Source of the DNA: Paramarasmius palmivorus
Taxonomy: Eukaryota > Basidiomycota > Agaricomycetes > Agaricales > Marasmiaceae
Length of the DNA: 64,000 bases
NCBI GenBank assembly: GCA_037176845.1
Contig: JAYKXP010000041.1
Span: forward strand, 186,001-250,000
Direction of reading: 5' to 3'
Both the position numbers and the translations under genes were made by a program. Positions 1-10,435 of this stretch are shown in pieces. The notes below the pieces were generated by a model. It saw only the letters and a program-made list of their open reading frames with translations, searched no databases and was not told where the DNA came from. Numbering within the stretch: position 1 is the stretch's first letter; each line of letters begins with the position of its first letter.

Positions 1-3000
1 TTCGCCTTAAGTCTTGACGCAGTTGTAAATCACATTCTTCCGAAGACGACTGACGTTTAGGTGCTCTGATAGAAGCAGGGTGCGGAAGACTGTCTTCTTC
101 ACTCTCTGTTCCGCTGGGAGAATCTGGAATGGATGTACATATAGTATCGTCCAAAAATGCGATGAGCCTGCGCTCAAATTCCCCGTCCTCGTCTTCTAAG
201 ACTCTCTTTTTAATCTCATTGGGGTTAAGCCCACCTTCGACCCACACTAACATATGACAATGCAAAGACCCTCTACCCTGTGCCTCTACACAACCATAGT
301 AACCTTTAACAACACCCAGTACCCCGCTTTGGACGTCCTTACAAGTACTATCGTAACCCAGTAAAGCCTTTATAAACGCTTTCATATATAAGTTGAAGAA
401 CTTCGCTGCGACAGCGGGATTCTTTGCGACCAGCAACTGCATTTCGCGATACTTAGGCACCTGTTCTGGTAGCAGATCATCAACGTCTATTTCGTGCCCC
501 GCTAAGAATTTTACAAGAGGATTGCGAGTGTCTGCTGGGTTGATTGTAATGTAGAAGCTCGGTAAACCTTTGTCCATCATGAGACCACGTATTTCATTGC
601 GCATTTTGACTCTCGCAGCAGATGATCCAGGAACATGTGTTGTCGCCACATTAACCTGTTGCCAGAGCTTCACGACCTTTTCCTCGGCTTCGTTCTGGGG
701 CGCGAGAGGCTTGCCGTTCAGCAGTCTTTCACTGATAGCTTGCGCGGCTTCTGGAGAGACATCAGCGAAATCCTTAGCGAGTTTCTGGAAACCTGATCTT
801 TTCGTTTTCAAAAATGTATGTAAGAGGATTTTGCGGCGCTGGAGCATATTGAAGGCAATGAACATGAACGAATAATGTTCTTGAAAACGACGATCACTGA
901 GATTCAGAAGATGTTTGATATGATAAGGAAAGGCTAGTTTACTGCAGCGACGCGAGTCTTCACATCCACCCATGCCGTATGGAAACAATGTCGGAAAAAT
1001 CATCGGAAATAAATCAGGATTATCGAACTCCATAGACGGATTAGGATCGTGTGGTATCTGTAACCAACCAGCACCTTTCTTGGAGAAATGTTTCACGGCA
1101 GCCTTTCGCAACTCAAGGGCAGATGCGGTACCATTGACGTCCGTAATGACCACTTTCTCGAACGGAATCTCACCAGCGACAGTTGGAAGTACTTCGTCGA
1201 TGCTTGCTGCTGAATCAACGTGTGTTGGACCATCATAACGGGACGTCAAATCTTCACCTGCGTCACGGGGCTGAAGGTGCTCTACATGAACAGGTAATAT
1301 GTCTCCTTCTGGTAAAGTGTCCAAGTTGTTCTGGTTAACTGCTATGTCTCTATACAATGGATTATGCGTCTTTAACCAGCAGAGTGCCTTTTGAACCTTC
1401 TCTTTCCTAATATATAACGGGGTGGCTTTCTCCCTCAACCATTGTTTAGTAGGGGGTTTCGACCCGACAAATATTGCACACACATAAGTACACATGTCTT
1501 CCAACGCCGGAGGTAGTTCCGTAACTAGTTCTGACGGCGCCTGAGGATAAGTTATGATGTGTCCTTTCATAGCCTTTTGGAGATGAGGGTCGCAAGCATC
1601 TCTGTCGGTTTGCTCCTGATTCTCAAAGTGGATCTCGTCTTCGTCTTTACCGGTTAATTTGACAATCCAACACTTGGCACGACAGAGAGACACCATCGCT
1701 TCCTCTACAACGGTTAAACCCTCCAATTCTGCAGGAACTCGTCCAATAAAGTTGTGATTGGCTATGGACAATGGCGGAGTTTTTCCTTTCTCTAGAAACG
1801 ACAAGCATTTACGGCAAACAGACGCCACGACCTTCCCTTCATCATCAGTGTGAACACCTCCAGGATCTAAGAGAACGTCCCTCAAGCTGGGCCATGGAGG
1901 TATGAATGGTTCCGGATAGCTCCTGTCCAGCCAAGTATCATCACTACCGTTGCTACCATTCACCCCTGTCTTTCTCCGATCCGGGCGTAATAACGGGCTC
2001 CAGTCTATTTCGTCCACATACAACTGGGTTAATGAACTTGACAGTACTTCTTCCGCGCAACTGGCGCACGTTTCGCTCTTCAGTTCTTTGGAAGATGTAA
2101 TGTCCAAAAACAAGTCCAATATCTTGGCTTTCAGATCTTTTGATGTTAACTGTGGCCACATCGAACGAACCTGCTCAAGCGTGTCGGAAACAGCGAGTCT
2201 CGCTTCTTCTCGTGGCCGCCTCTCCCTATACTTCTCTGTCCTTTTACCCTTTTTAACGGAGTTCAGAAAATGTTTGAGGCGACTCTTCAGTGGGGACAGA
2301 GACTCGTTATTTTCGTAAGGGATCTCATGGGCGTCAAGAATCATTCGCATGTGCTTTAAGCTTAATCGACGTTTCAATAATGCAGTCAGACAATGATACT
2401 GAAGTTCGTTCGCTTGGGGATAACTAACGGTCTCATCGGTACGAGAGCAGACCGATTCTTGTATTTCTGTACATCCTTCTGGGGTATTTTCGCCGGCCTT
2501 CATGACAGTAGAACCGTCCCTCCGTGTCATACATTGCCCCTTCGTCAAATGTGATAAAAGCAGCGACTCGAGCTTTGGTCGTGTTGTAGACCTTTGGTAA
2601 TTTATCCCGTGGAAAGTTGCAACTTCTCTAAGCTGCTTTTTGCTTTTACTAGCAAGATCTCCTAACAAACGTCCGAGCAACTCAAGGTTAGATTGCGTAG
2701 ATGACAGATCTGGTGCGGCTTGAGCTATAAAAGGCACAGTGGAGATGCCTCGCAACCTCTCAGATAGACAGTGCTGTAACGCTTGTTTACAATCATATCG
2801 AAGATTACTGGTGCTGAGGGGATAGCGTGTCGAAGATAAACTCTCAAGAACTAAGAGCAGTCGATCCGTCGAGATCGTTTGGGCATCTGCTTGGGTTACA
2901 GAATACATGCAATCGAACACCAGTTTATGAGGATCACCAACCCAAGACGTAAGAGCGCGGCAATGTTCTCTATATTCCGAAATAGACAAAGCACGGTCGG

Positions 3001-3808
3001 GAACATGCAATTGATGAAGAGAGCAATCTGCTGAGAATACATGTCTGATCAGGTCGGTTCTCAGCTGTCTAGGAGTTGCTTTTCCTGTTACCTCGAGCCC
3101 GTGCCGTATACAAAGGTCGGATAGCGCGTCATTGTCGACTAAAAGCGGAGAGCTTAATGGCGATGTCAAATACGAACATATACGGGGATCGCAGTCATGC
3201 TTGTCATTTGAACGGCTACGTTCGTTCATGGCATTTGCACATGGCATTGCATTGTTCTCGGTGCTTGGTATAGACGTAACACTATCAGATCCAGATATAT
3301 TACTGGGTCCTGGTTCACTGCTGTGGCCATAACGAGAGACTGTCGGTACAGTATGATCCGGCCAGACGACGTCTTCCATGGGGGAAGAAACCGTCTCCGT
3401 CGAATGAGAATGATCTAACATAGAGATGAGCGCCTAGACTACATTACATGAATGGAACTTACCAGCCATTGGTGGAGGCAGAAACAGTCGTCCTTCCAGT
3501 GTGTCCGGAGAGAAGGTCACTATTCCATCACTAACCACCGCTCTGCAAATGCTTAGCCAGTCCCGTCCAAATACAATATCCACGTCCAGCCCGCGGGCAA
3601 CTCTGAAAGTGAACGGAGTGTAACACCAAGTGATTCCCGGATCATCCGTCGCGATATCGACTGCCAGTGATACTGTCGCTGTAGGCCGCCCACCGATGAT
3701 CCAGAGTAAAAAATCGAAAGAGATCTGAGAGCGCGCTAAGCAGTCATCATGCCTAACCGTTGTCGGGTGACAATTGACAAAATAAGAGGAAGTAGTAGTG
3801 TCTAGCAT
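1..3808 (-). CDS. Helitron Rep/helicase protein, N-terminal part (3' end beyond left edge)
   Basis: Transposase of a rolling-circle Helitron. From the Met at 3421 the minus frame is open for 1140 codons to the window edge. It carries the HUH-type Rep core: GYYGCVEAQGRGSLHCHML near 245-305, in which HCH is the metal-binding His pair. Before it is the long DUF6570-type region, including FPYGMGG and a KGLPSFYITINPAD stretch. The PIF1-type helicase expected after it lies outside the window. A 124-codon upstream ORF (3434-3808) is in the same frame and separated by one TAG. A 48-base intron (3415-3462, GTAAGT...TTAG) would remove that stop and keep frame, so I place the start at 3808. The leader contains DIVFGRDWLSICR, whose role is unknown. 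Family assignment is firm; the splice is inferred. Confidence 0.85.
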
Positions 3809-3964
3809 AGCTGACGACGGCGAGTATAGCGATTCGAGATGGGAGTCAGTAAGGAAGCGGAAGCTGCGGAAAGTCGGTTCAGAAAGAGCTTCAAATCACA
3901 TGACTGTACCCACGCCACCTCCGTATTAAAAAAAAACCGTCCGTGCAGCCTGTCGTACATCAAC

Positions 3965-4486
3965 ATGCCCAAAGATAGTCATCCGCCCGGCACACAACAA
4001 CGAATCACCGACCACTTTTCCAACAAGAAGAAAAAGAAGAAAAAGAGGTACAAGCGCCGATTTGGCTCTACCTCGAAGGCAGGCGACCATAGCAATGTAC
4101 ACCATAACATCGGTGAGCGACACCGAAGTAGCGCATTACGCCATTCAGAAACTGAATTTTGTAGCTCCGGAAACTCAACCAGACGCTCGTGTTCAACAAC
4201 TATTGGATCAATTCGACCTGTGAGTGCATAAGCTGGAGTATTATATTGTTACCGAGAACCTCGTCAGGAATCCTGAATATGGTCCATGTGTAGGAGTACC
4301 AAGAGTGACAAGATGGTTCAGGGCACGGGAATTGGGTTTGAATCCTCCTTTGTCGGTATGATGGTTATCTCCACATCAGGACAACATCTAACGTAGGGAC
4401 TCGAGATATATCGCCTTCTTACGGATGCTAATGGAAATCCTATTCCTGAGAGGTCCGTAGGATGCTTGGATAAACTCTTGTTTTAA
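3965..4486 (+). CDS. POLD4: DNA polymerase delta subunit 4 (POLD4/Cdm1-like)
   Basis: Small accessory subunit of the replicative polymerase delta. The family core is clear across a splice junction: LLDQFDL joined to NPEYGPCVGVPRVTRW and ARELGLNPP, which matches POLD4/Cdm1. Inferred exons are 3965-4047, 4079-4219, 4268-4355 and 4397-4486 (133 residues), with introns of 48 and 41 bases in the second half. Near the N terminus TQQRITDHF resembles a degenerate PCNA-interacting box and is followed by a lysine run. The first and second blocks are in different frames. Only a 31-base intron (4048-4078) or a one-base frameshift in the A-rich run connects them. It converges with the next minus-strand gene 47 bases downstream. 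The C-terminal identification is secure; the N-terminal model is uncertain. Confidence 0.8.
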
Positions 4487-4533
4487 GCAGTCAACCAGGA
4501 GTCGAGTAGTTTTTACAGTTTACACTGAGGTCC

Positions 4534-5098
4534 TCAGCTACTATACTCGACTAAACGATAGCCTGTGCACAATTCAACAAAAGTGTTCGATAGTACCCAG
4601 CGCATCGGATGGACGTACCGACGATAAGCGTCACACACTAGAGGCGCCATTTCCTTAACCGCTCTCTGAATTTTCCCGTCTTTCTCCACCATAATCAGTG
4701 CACGGTCCATGCCCTTCTCTGCACGATCCTCCCGCAGTTCCCAGAACACGTGATACACATAGCCGTCGTCGGTTTTTTGAGTCACGCGCTGGACGCAGTG
4801 AACTCCTTTCCGTATATGAGTCCGAATCCAGGGCCACACAGACAAGTCATCCGGTCCCTGATAAGCAGGGATCCCGTGGTCGACTGCGACTGGAACCAGA
4901 AACACTATGCCTCCACCTTTCTGAAGCAGATATCCGGAGTGCAAGACATCGTAAGGCTACAGAGTGGCATTAATATTGGATCTAAACAAGATAACAACGC
5001 GCACGCACCGGTTCGTGACATCGAATCGCTATTGCAAGTTCCCGAACCCTTTCAACCGTAAAGACGTGTGAACCGCGATAAAGAACGTTAGACCCCAT
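4534..5098 (-). CDS. Orphan protein, 170 residues
   Basis: I do not recognise this family. Two exons join in phase: 5009-5098 (MGSNVLYRGSHVFTVERV...) and 4534-4956, across a 52-base intron with a GTGCGT donor and CTGTAG acceptor. The product is 170 residues with no signal peptide or membrane segment. It is rich in aromatic and charged residues (for example WPWIRTHIRKG and YHVFWELREDR), which looks like a folded soluble domain. The ATG at 5098 is 80 bases from the ATG of the divergent gene at 5179, so the two may share a bidirectional promoter. Translation further upstream is open but lacks an ATG. Confidence 0.55.
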
Positions 5099-5178
5099 GC
5101 TGCGGAAAAGGATAAAACAGCGGGGGTTGACCGCCTCCCTGTATTTATCTCGGTAGCCAACTTCGTCACACCATCGCA

Positions 5179-6047
5179 ATGATCGACACAAATCACACCC
5201 AAAAACAAAAAGTCCTTTCGCTCCTTGGCCGGTACTTCGCTGCGGATGAAATCGAGTGGTTCCTTCAACATCTCCTCAATTCAAAAGCAGTCATAGTCGG
5301 TTCGACAGTGCTGGAAGCATTAGACCTATTAGAAGTTGCTCGAACCTCGAGAGGTCTAGACATCCTGGTTCCGAAGGGAAAGACGATCGTTTTGTCTACG
5401 TTCATAGCCAGCAAGGGGTACGTCGTATCATCCGTCCTCAACCCAAACCAATTTAAACTCCCTACAGCTTCGACTCCTTTTCGGCGGAGATATACAGGCA
5501 CTACGAACCCTTCTGTAAAGCGGTCACAACATTCAGAAAGCCTTCTGTCGAATCTATAACACTGATAGAATGCGACCAGGAATCTGTATGGCCTCATGTC
5601 CTCGCATGCCCTACAACGGCTTCCGCAACCATAATGTCCGCCACATATATCGTTATTCTCTATCCAGAGCTCACAATGCGGAAGCTATCGCTGACGAGAA
5701 GGACGAACTTTCCCCCGACCCAGAGAGACGACGTATTCCATACGAGAATGATATGCCATGGGTTTCACGCATTCCTTAGCAACAACGCGCCCGAACTCGA
5801 AGGAATATTGAATGTATGTCCTGGTACGGTTAGGAGATTGAGAGGGGGCAGGGGTATTGCCGGGATGTGCTGGTCCGAACCTCCCCAACGCATGTCATAC
5901 GACGAGGATTTCCTTGCATTAGCTTGGCGGTCCAACTTCACCAAAGGGGACGTCGGTTATATGTGGCAGTTTCACACTCGATGCAATGAAGAAGGATGCA
6001 AGTACAAGCGGATGAACACTCTGCCGGGGTTGGACGGGTACGAATGA
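5179..6047 (+). CDS. Nucleotidyltransferase-like orphan, 272 residues
   Basis: Two exons, 5179-5417 and 5468-6047, are joined across a 50-base intron (GTACGT...CTACAG). The join restores a continuous frame at ...IASKG/FDSFSAEIYR. The N-terminal half has a GS motif followed by a hydrophobic helix and a GLDILVP strand (SKAVIVGSTVLEAL...RGLDILVP). That resembles the G-S...D-x-D layout of nucleotidyltransferase-fold proteins and of a family I associate with basidiomycetes. Then come VTTFRKPSVESITLIECD and a C-terminal cysteine-containing part (CPGTVRRLRGGRG, CNEEGCKYK). Only one clear acidic residue is visible in the first motif, so catalysis cannot be claimed. Gene structure is well supported, function weakly. 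Confidence 0.65.
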
Positions 6048-6574
6048 CGACACGACCTGTAAATACAGCTGATTGTAACGAGCACTGTAATCTTTGCCTA
6101 CAGAGTCTCTAGCCCAAATCTGACCTCTCTCTGTCGTCATGATTCGTTCTAATTTTTCTCCAAGTATGTGGGTCCACCAGCCGAAGGGGACAGTAGCAAA
6201 TCCACGTTAGACAACTCAACCACTAGTTTCTAAAACAACATGAGTCTTGCATTTCCTGTTATCCAACTAAGCAAACACTGACATATTGCCGTTCCCCGAG
6301 CAATCCCCTACATGTTCGGTGCATGCGTACGCAGCCTACGATAACAGCACCTGGCTGTAGAGAGCGCAACGGGACTCGACGCCCTCTTACTGAAACCTAT
6401 ATCTATTCGTGAAAGAAGGAGTGACAGCAACAAAAGGAGCGCACTGTCGTTCTTCCAGTGACATAGACGAGTATGCCCGAAGACGGCGGGCCAGACATCG
6501 GAATCAGCAGTCGGGACCGGATTCTTTCCACAGCAAGACGCTGAGAGGCGAACATCGAGGCGTTTTGGACATCA
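6048..6574. other. Intergenic stretch
   Basis: No convincing coding exon. Short open frames occur on both strands but lack an ATG in good context or continuity. The segment separates the ends of a plus and a minus gene. Confidence 0.4.
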
Positions 6575-6946
6575 TCACTCCCGACGTGTAGCTCCGACAG
6601 TTGCAATTGGAACAAAGTCCGAACGTTCTTCAACTTTGTAAATTCTAGTCAACCAACTTTCAGCGAAATTGAAGAGCATGCGTACCTCATATTCCGAGAA
6701 ACCGTCGGAGATACACGACCCTACCATGGCGAAGACACTCGGCGTAACTTTTTCCCCTTGGACTACAACATACTCCTCTATAGTGCAAGGAAAGGGCGGA
6801 ACAAAATAAGAAGATCGCGATGCAAGGTAAATGTCTTTCCAAGGGTCAACGCTTGCAATATTAAGTTCGTGCCTTCGCAACACGCTGTCAATGGCATCTG
6901 TATCTTGCAAGAGCGTATAAGGATTTTGGGTGCGGATCGGGTCCAT
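6575..6946 (-). CDS. Orphan protein, 123 residues
   Basis: A single ATG-initiated frame (MDPIRTQNPYTLLQDTDAID...) of 123 residues ends at a TGA. No family is recognised. It has mixed hydrophobic and acidic composition, such as FSEYEVRMLFNFAESW and EERSDFVPIATVG, with no signal peptide. A weak donor (GTCGGG) before the stop and an acceptor (CTCTCAG) about 40 bases on could extend it, but the continuation looks less protein-like, so I keep the simple model. Confidence 0.4.
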   Translation of the reverse strand: MDPIRTQNPYTLLQDTDAIDSVLRRHELNIASVDPWKDIYLASRSSYFVPPFPCTIEEYVVVQGEKVTPSVFAMVGSCISDGFSEYEVRMLFNFAESWLTRIYKVEERSDFVPIATVGATRRE

Positions 6947-7184
6947 TGTTTAAGGGAGGAAACAGGCAGCTCGCGTCCGCCGAGGCAGTAACTCAACACT
7001 CGACTCCTACAAAGAAGTCACGAGGGTTGACACGTGTCAAACGAGTGATCAAGAAACAGCTGCGCAACGCAGTCTCATCCGCCTCGCTCGAAATAACCGT
7101 TTTCTCCGAAATTTGTCTACGGTCTCCATGACCAGTGAGCCGAGATATAAAAGGACATGCGAAGAGTGAAAAGAGTATTCGAAA

Positions 7185-7595
7185 ATGCCCCGAACTCGTA
7201 CCACTGCCAGAATGTCCACTGGAGGTAAGGTAACTAACACCTATCGCATCGATTCCCTGACTCACGAGGACACAGGTAAACCTCCTAGGAAACCGTTGAA
7301 ACCTCTCGACGAAAACAACGAACCTCAGAAAGTCGACCCTCCTGCAGGCGCGACGGACGAGGCATGTATCTTACTTGACTTCCGCTGTACTCGATTAACG
7401 TATCCTTAGAACTCAAGCCCGAAGAAGCGCCGTAAGAAGGCACCGGAACGTCAAGATCGCGAAGTCCTGAAACGCCGCTCGCAAAGACTGAAGTCCGACC
7501 GGCTGGCTAAGATGGAGATTGAACAGAGTATGCTTGATATCGAGACTGAAGAAGCGAGGTCTTCTGACGAAGACATGGCGGAGCCAGAAGCGTAA
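7185..7595 (+). CDS. Small basic protein with GC-AG intron, 120 residues
   Basis: Exon 1 (7185-7361) reads MPRTRTTARMSTGGKVTN... and exon 2 (7410-7595) reads NSSPKKRRKKAPERQ... to a TAA. They are in frame only if the 48-base intron uses a GC donor (GAG|GCATGT) and the CTTAG acceptor; ATTAAC is a plausible branch site. Every GT donor nearby gives an immediate stop. The product is hydrophilic, with a PKKRRKK-type cluster resembling a nuclear localisation signal, a charged helix and an acidic tail (SSDEDMAEPEA). A nuclear protein is likely; the family is not recognised. Confidence 0.5.
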
Positions 7596-7717
7596 ATACA
7601 ATGTACTGAATGTATTTGAACACCTGCGAGGATGAGTCATAAACGCGCTTTGTCTGCTGCGAAGTTGTGACATTGGTGACCTTTGTGACAACCACTGTTT
7701 CATCTTCCACAACCACC

Positions 7718-8192
7718 ATGGAATCAAATGCCAAAGTTCTACACCTTTTTGACTTCAGCTTTGTCGAGATACACGATCCATCGGAAGAGCTGACGTTGAT
7801 CTTGACCTCCTCCCTCTTGAAAGACACCGGCGAAGCGATACTGTACAGGGAGATTCGGCCGAGAGACACCTGTACCAAACGCTTCCAACTCCTTGGCATC
7901 GCGACAAACGTGACGAAATATTTCGAAGGAGCCTCTGCACCACTGGTGAGCAATCGCTGAGCAATCTGTGCGCACAACGACGAGAACTAACTTCTCTCTA
8001 CAGATCCCAGGCGCTAACGCAGAGTGGGAAATCGAGCTCGGAATGTGGGACAACCACGTAATGGAGAGGTATAATGCCAAGGTCGACATGGAGTTCTTCA
8101 GGCAAGCTTTCGTGCTCAAAGAAGTAGAAGAAGAGTTCGGAGTGAAGATGTGCGGTGTACGTGGTCTTCTACTACCGCAAGAAACTTATTGA
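7718..8192 (+). CDS. Orphan protein, possibly frameshifted near its 3' end
   Basis: Exons 7718-7945 and 8004-8192 join across a 58-base intron (GTGAGC...CTACAG). The start MESNAKVLHLFDFSFVEI lies in a good ATG context (CACCATGG). The product is 138 residues in this model. At about 8150 a second frame becomes much more protein-like and runs to a TAG at 8320-8322 (VYVVFYYRKKLIEEFQPP, SSRHNKGAIRAYITNR). The true or ancestral protein was probably about 40 residues longer, and a one- or two-base indel interrupts it. No function can be assigned. Confidence 0.5.
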
Positions 8193-8332
8193 AGAATTTC
8201 AGCCTCCGACGTCTACGTGGTCATCACGACACAACAAGGGTGCCATAAGAGCATATATCACCAACCGAACTATAGTATGTGATCCCCCACATGCCGAGAG
8301 GAGACTCCAACGCAACCCATAGGTCCGCAACA

Positions 8333-8542
8333 ATGGAGAACCTGTCACTGACGGTCTTTCGACTCGTCTATCGCAACACGCCATCGCTGCTGATTTTAGG
8401 TTGTATCGCCGTTGTTGTGAAGGTCGTAGATCTGTCTCCTACGTGAGTGCCAAATGCTTCTTCGATGAACCGCACTCAATACAGGAACAGGCAATGGTCA
8501 TGGAGCTGGATAGAGTTTTCATTCTTCAATCTTGCTATCTGA
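8333..8542 (+). CDS. Possible 55-residue membrane protein
   Basis: A two-exon candidate: 8333-8442 and 8485-8542, with a 42-base intron (GTGAGT...ATACAG). It encodes a short protein with one hydrophobic segment (PSLLILGCIAVVVKVV) followed by a Trp-rich tail (RQWSWSWIEF). Splice signals are good and the frame closes on TGA. The size is small and no homologue is known to me, so it remains a candidate only. Confidence 0.3.
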
Positions 8543-8601
8543 AGGATGAAAGGGTTCTACTACATTCCTAAAGCCATATTTGTCGTGTTCGTACCCCAAT
8601 A

Positions 8602-10147
8602 CTAGTTAGCCTTTCGCCCAACCTTTCGACTCGATCGTCCTTTGGGAACATCTCCCTGTTCTTCAACCCCTTCTGTATTTGGAACAGCTGCATCCATGTT
8701 AACGTCTTCTTCAACCGCCTTCTGCTCCAAAGTGGTCTTATCACCCCCCTGGCCTGCTGATTCAGTCCCGGTGCAAGCATTCGGTTCTGGCACCGGCACT
8801 TCGTCGGGTACACAGACGTTGACTGCACGAAGCGCCAAAGCCAGTTCGTTCTCGACGTATTCCTCTGCAGAGTCGTCGTCTTTGACGTGCAAAGGAAGTT
8901 GTGGCGCCGCATCCGACGTGGCCATCAATCGGAGGCCCTGAACGATATTGTGATATGTCTGGAACCTTTGGCTCAGTAAAAGATACTGTCTCCACACTGA
9001 TTGGCATACCTTTCGGACACCTCCGTTTCTATCTTTAGTGACCCAGACCACCGGCGCAATGGCGGCAAGGAGCAATCCGCCTGGCCTCAACTTCTCCGGG
9101 TACTCCCAAGGGGGAATGAGAGCACATTTGATGTCTCTAAAGTCTTGTTGCACGGCTTGTACATGTCGCTGAGCAAACAACTTCCCGCCGTAGTCCCGAA
9201 ACACCCGCCGATCGTATGCGGCGTCGAGCTTGACGGCGTCTGCTAAGGGGGTGTTATTGGGACGTCGATACAACAGCAGTGATGAACTCACGTTTTGGCA
9301 GCATCTCTGTTGGCAAAGGGCCGCTGTTGTCACTATCAACAGTCACAACATGCTCCGAAGGCTTTCCTTCCTCCCCAGCGTCATCGTCAAGCGGACGCTT
9401 TTTCTTACGAGCACGAGTGGTGTTGGTGTTTACGTTCTTCGGCATCTGCTTAATCAATGAGCACAGTTTTACGTGCACGAGATCAGGATTACCTTGTAAA
9501 TGGGGGGGCTCACCACATACATGATATCTTGGTCCCCACCTTCAGCCAAAGATTTGCACGACTCCTTAACTGTGTAAGACTAAGGCGATATCAGTGTCGG
9601 CGCTGAAGAAGGATCAAAGATCACACACCTTGCCATTCGCTTCATCAGCTTCCTTGTCCATCATAACCATCGTCTCCAAAGTGACAATTTGGTTGAACCA
9701 GATGTCTCGAAGTTTCTTCGAACAAAACGACGGCCTGCCCAAAGCAATGACATGCTTGGGTTTACTACTATCGGTGAGCAAAAAGGGCTTCCACAGTGTG
9801 TCAGATAGCATTCGAGACCACATAAACGCATAAGAACTCACAGAAGCAGAAGAACCAACGAAGTGGTTGCCCAGGGCACCAAGCATGGTGCCATAGTCAG
9901 AACCAAGAATCTCTCCGACAGCGAACAGTACCAAATCTTTGCCCTTTGCGTCGGTGAATCCATAACTCCCAGACCAGTTATCCAACGGTCGGCGACGGTG
10001 CTTGAAGTCCCTTTCGTACTCGGCGTCTGCCAAGCACAAATACTTAGGGTCTTCCAACACAGACGTCACCACGTCGTATGCGCCGCCGGGTTGTGCACGA
10101 GAGCGAAAAAGAGGCGAGTCGACGGTGTTAGGAAGATATGCAGCCAT
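8602..10147 (-). CDS. Five-exon orphan, 448 residues
   Basis: Five exons splice into one frame: 9842-10147, 9629-9787, 9493-9579, 9292-9445 and 8602-9242. Introns are 47-54 bases with standard signals; the first is 54 bases and in frame, so it may be retained. The second half begins with a basic, acidic linker (TRARKKKRPLDDDAGEE). It then has the best-conserved-looking block: DYGGKLFAQRHVQAV, DIKCALIPPWEYPEKLRPG and VVWVTKDRNGG. This layout (a possible OB-like strand set ending in IxPWExxxxLRPG) recalls basidiomycete orphans of unknown function. The tail is acidic and ends in a basic SSRKVGRKAN. A nuclear role is plausible but unproven. Confidence 0.6.
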
Positions 10148-10390
10148 TTGACGAGCGTGTCTTGTTGAAAATCCGAAAGCCAAAACGCTCCTGGGCTTAT
10201 AAGCCACCCGAAAGGGAGCCCGTGACCCGCAGCTCTACACGGAAGGCTCGTGACAGACGCAGGCGAAGTCACTGGCCTGCGGTTACAAGTGACTTTTTCG
10301 TGACCAGTGCCGCAGCCACCTGTTACGTCCACTGAATTTGCATCCGATAGCGCAGGACACAGATGGCACGCTTTCCGACTCGGCCAAGGA

Positions 10391-10396
10391 TATAAA
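10391..10396 (+). promoter_or_regulatory. TATA box candidate of the RNR small-subunit gene
   Basis: TATAAA lies 40 bases before the ATG at 10436. It supports that start, although the spacing leaves a very short 5' leader. Confidence 0.4.
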
Positions 10397-10435
10397 CCAA
10401 GCACCTCTGGTGATTTCGTAGCCCAACCGACTAGA

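Noticed and set aside
7739..8119. 126-codon minus ORF opposite the 7.7-kb gene
   Set aside because: Shadow frame; no own splice or domain evidence.
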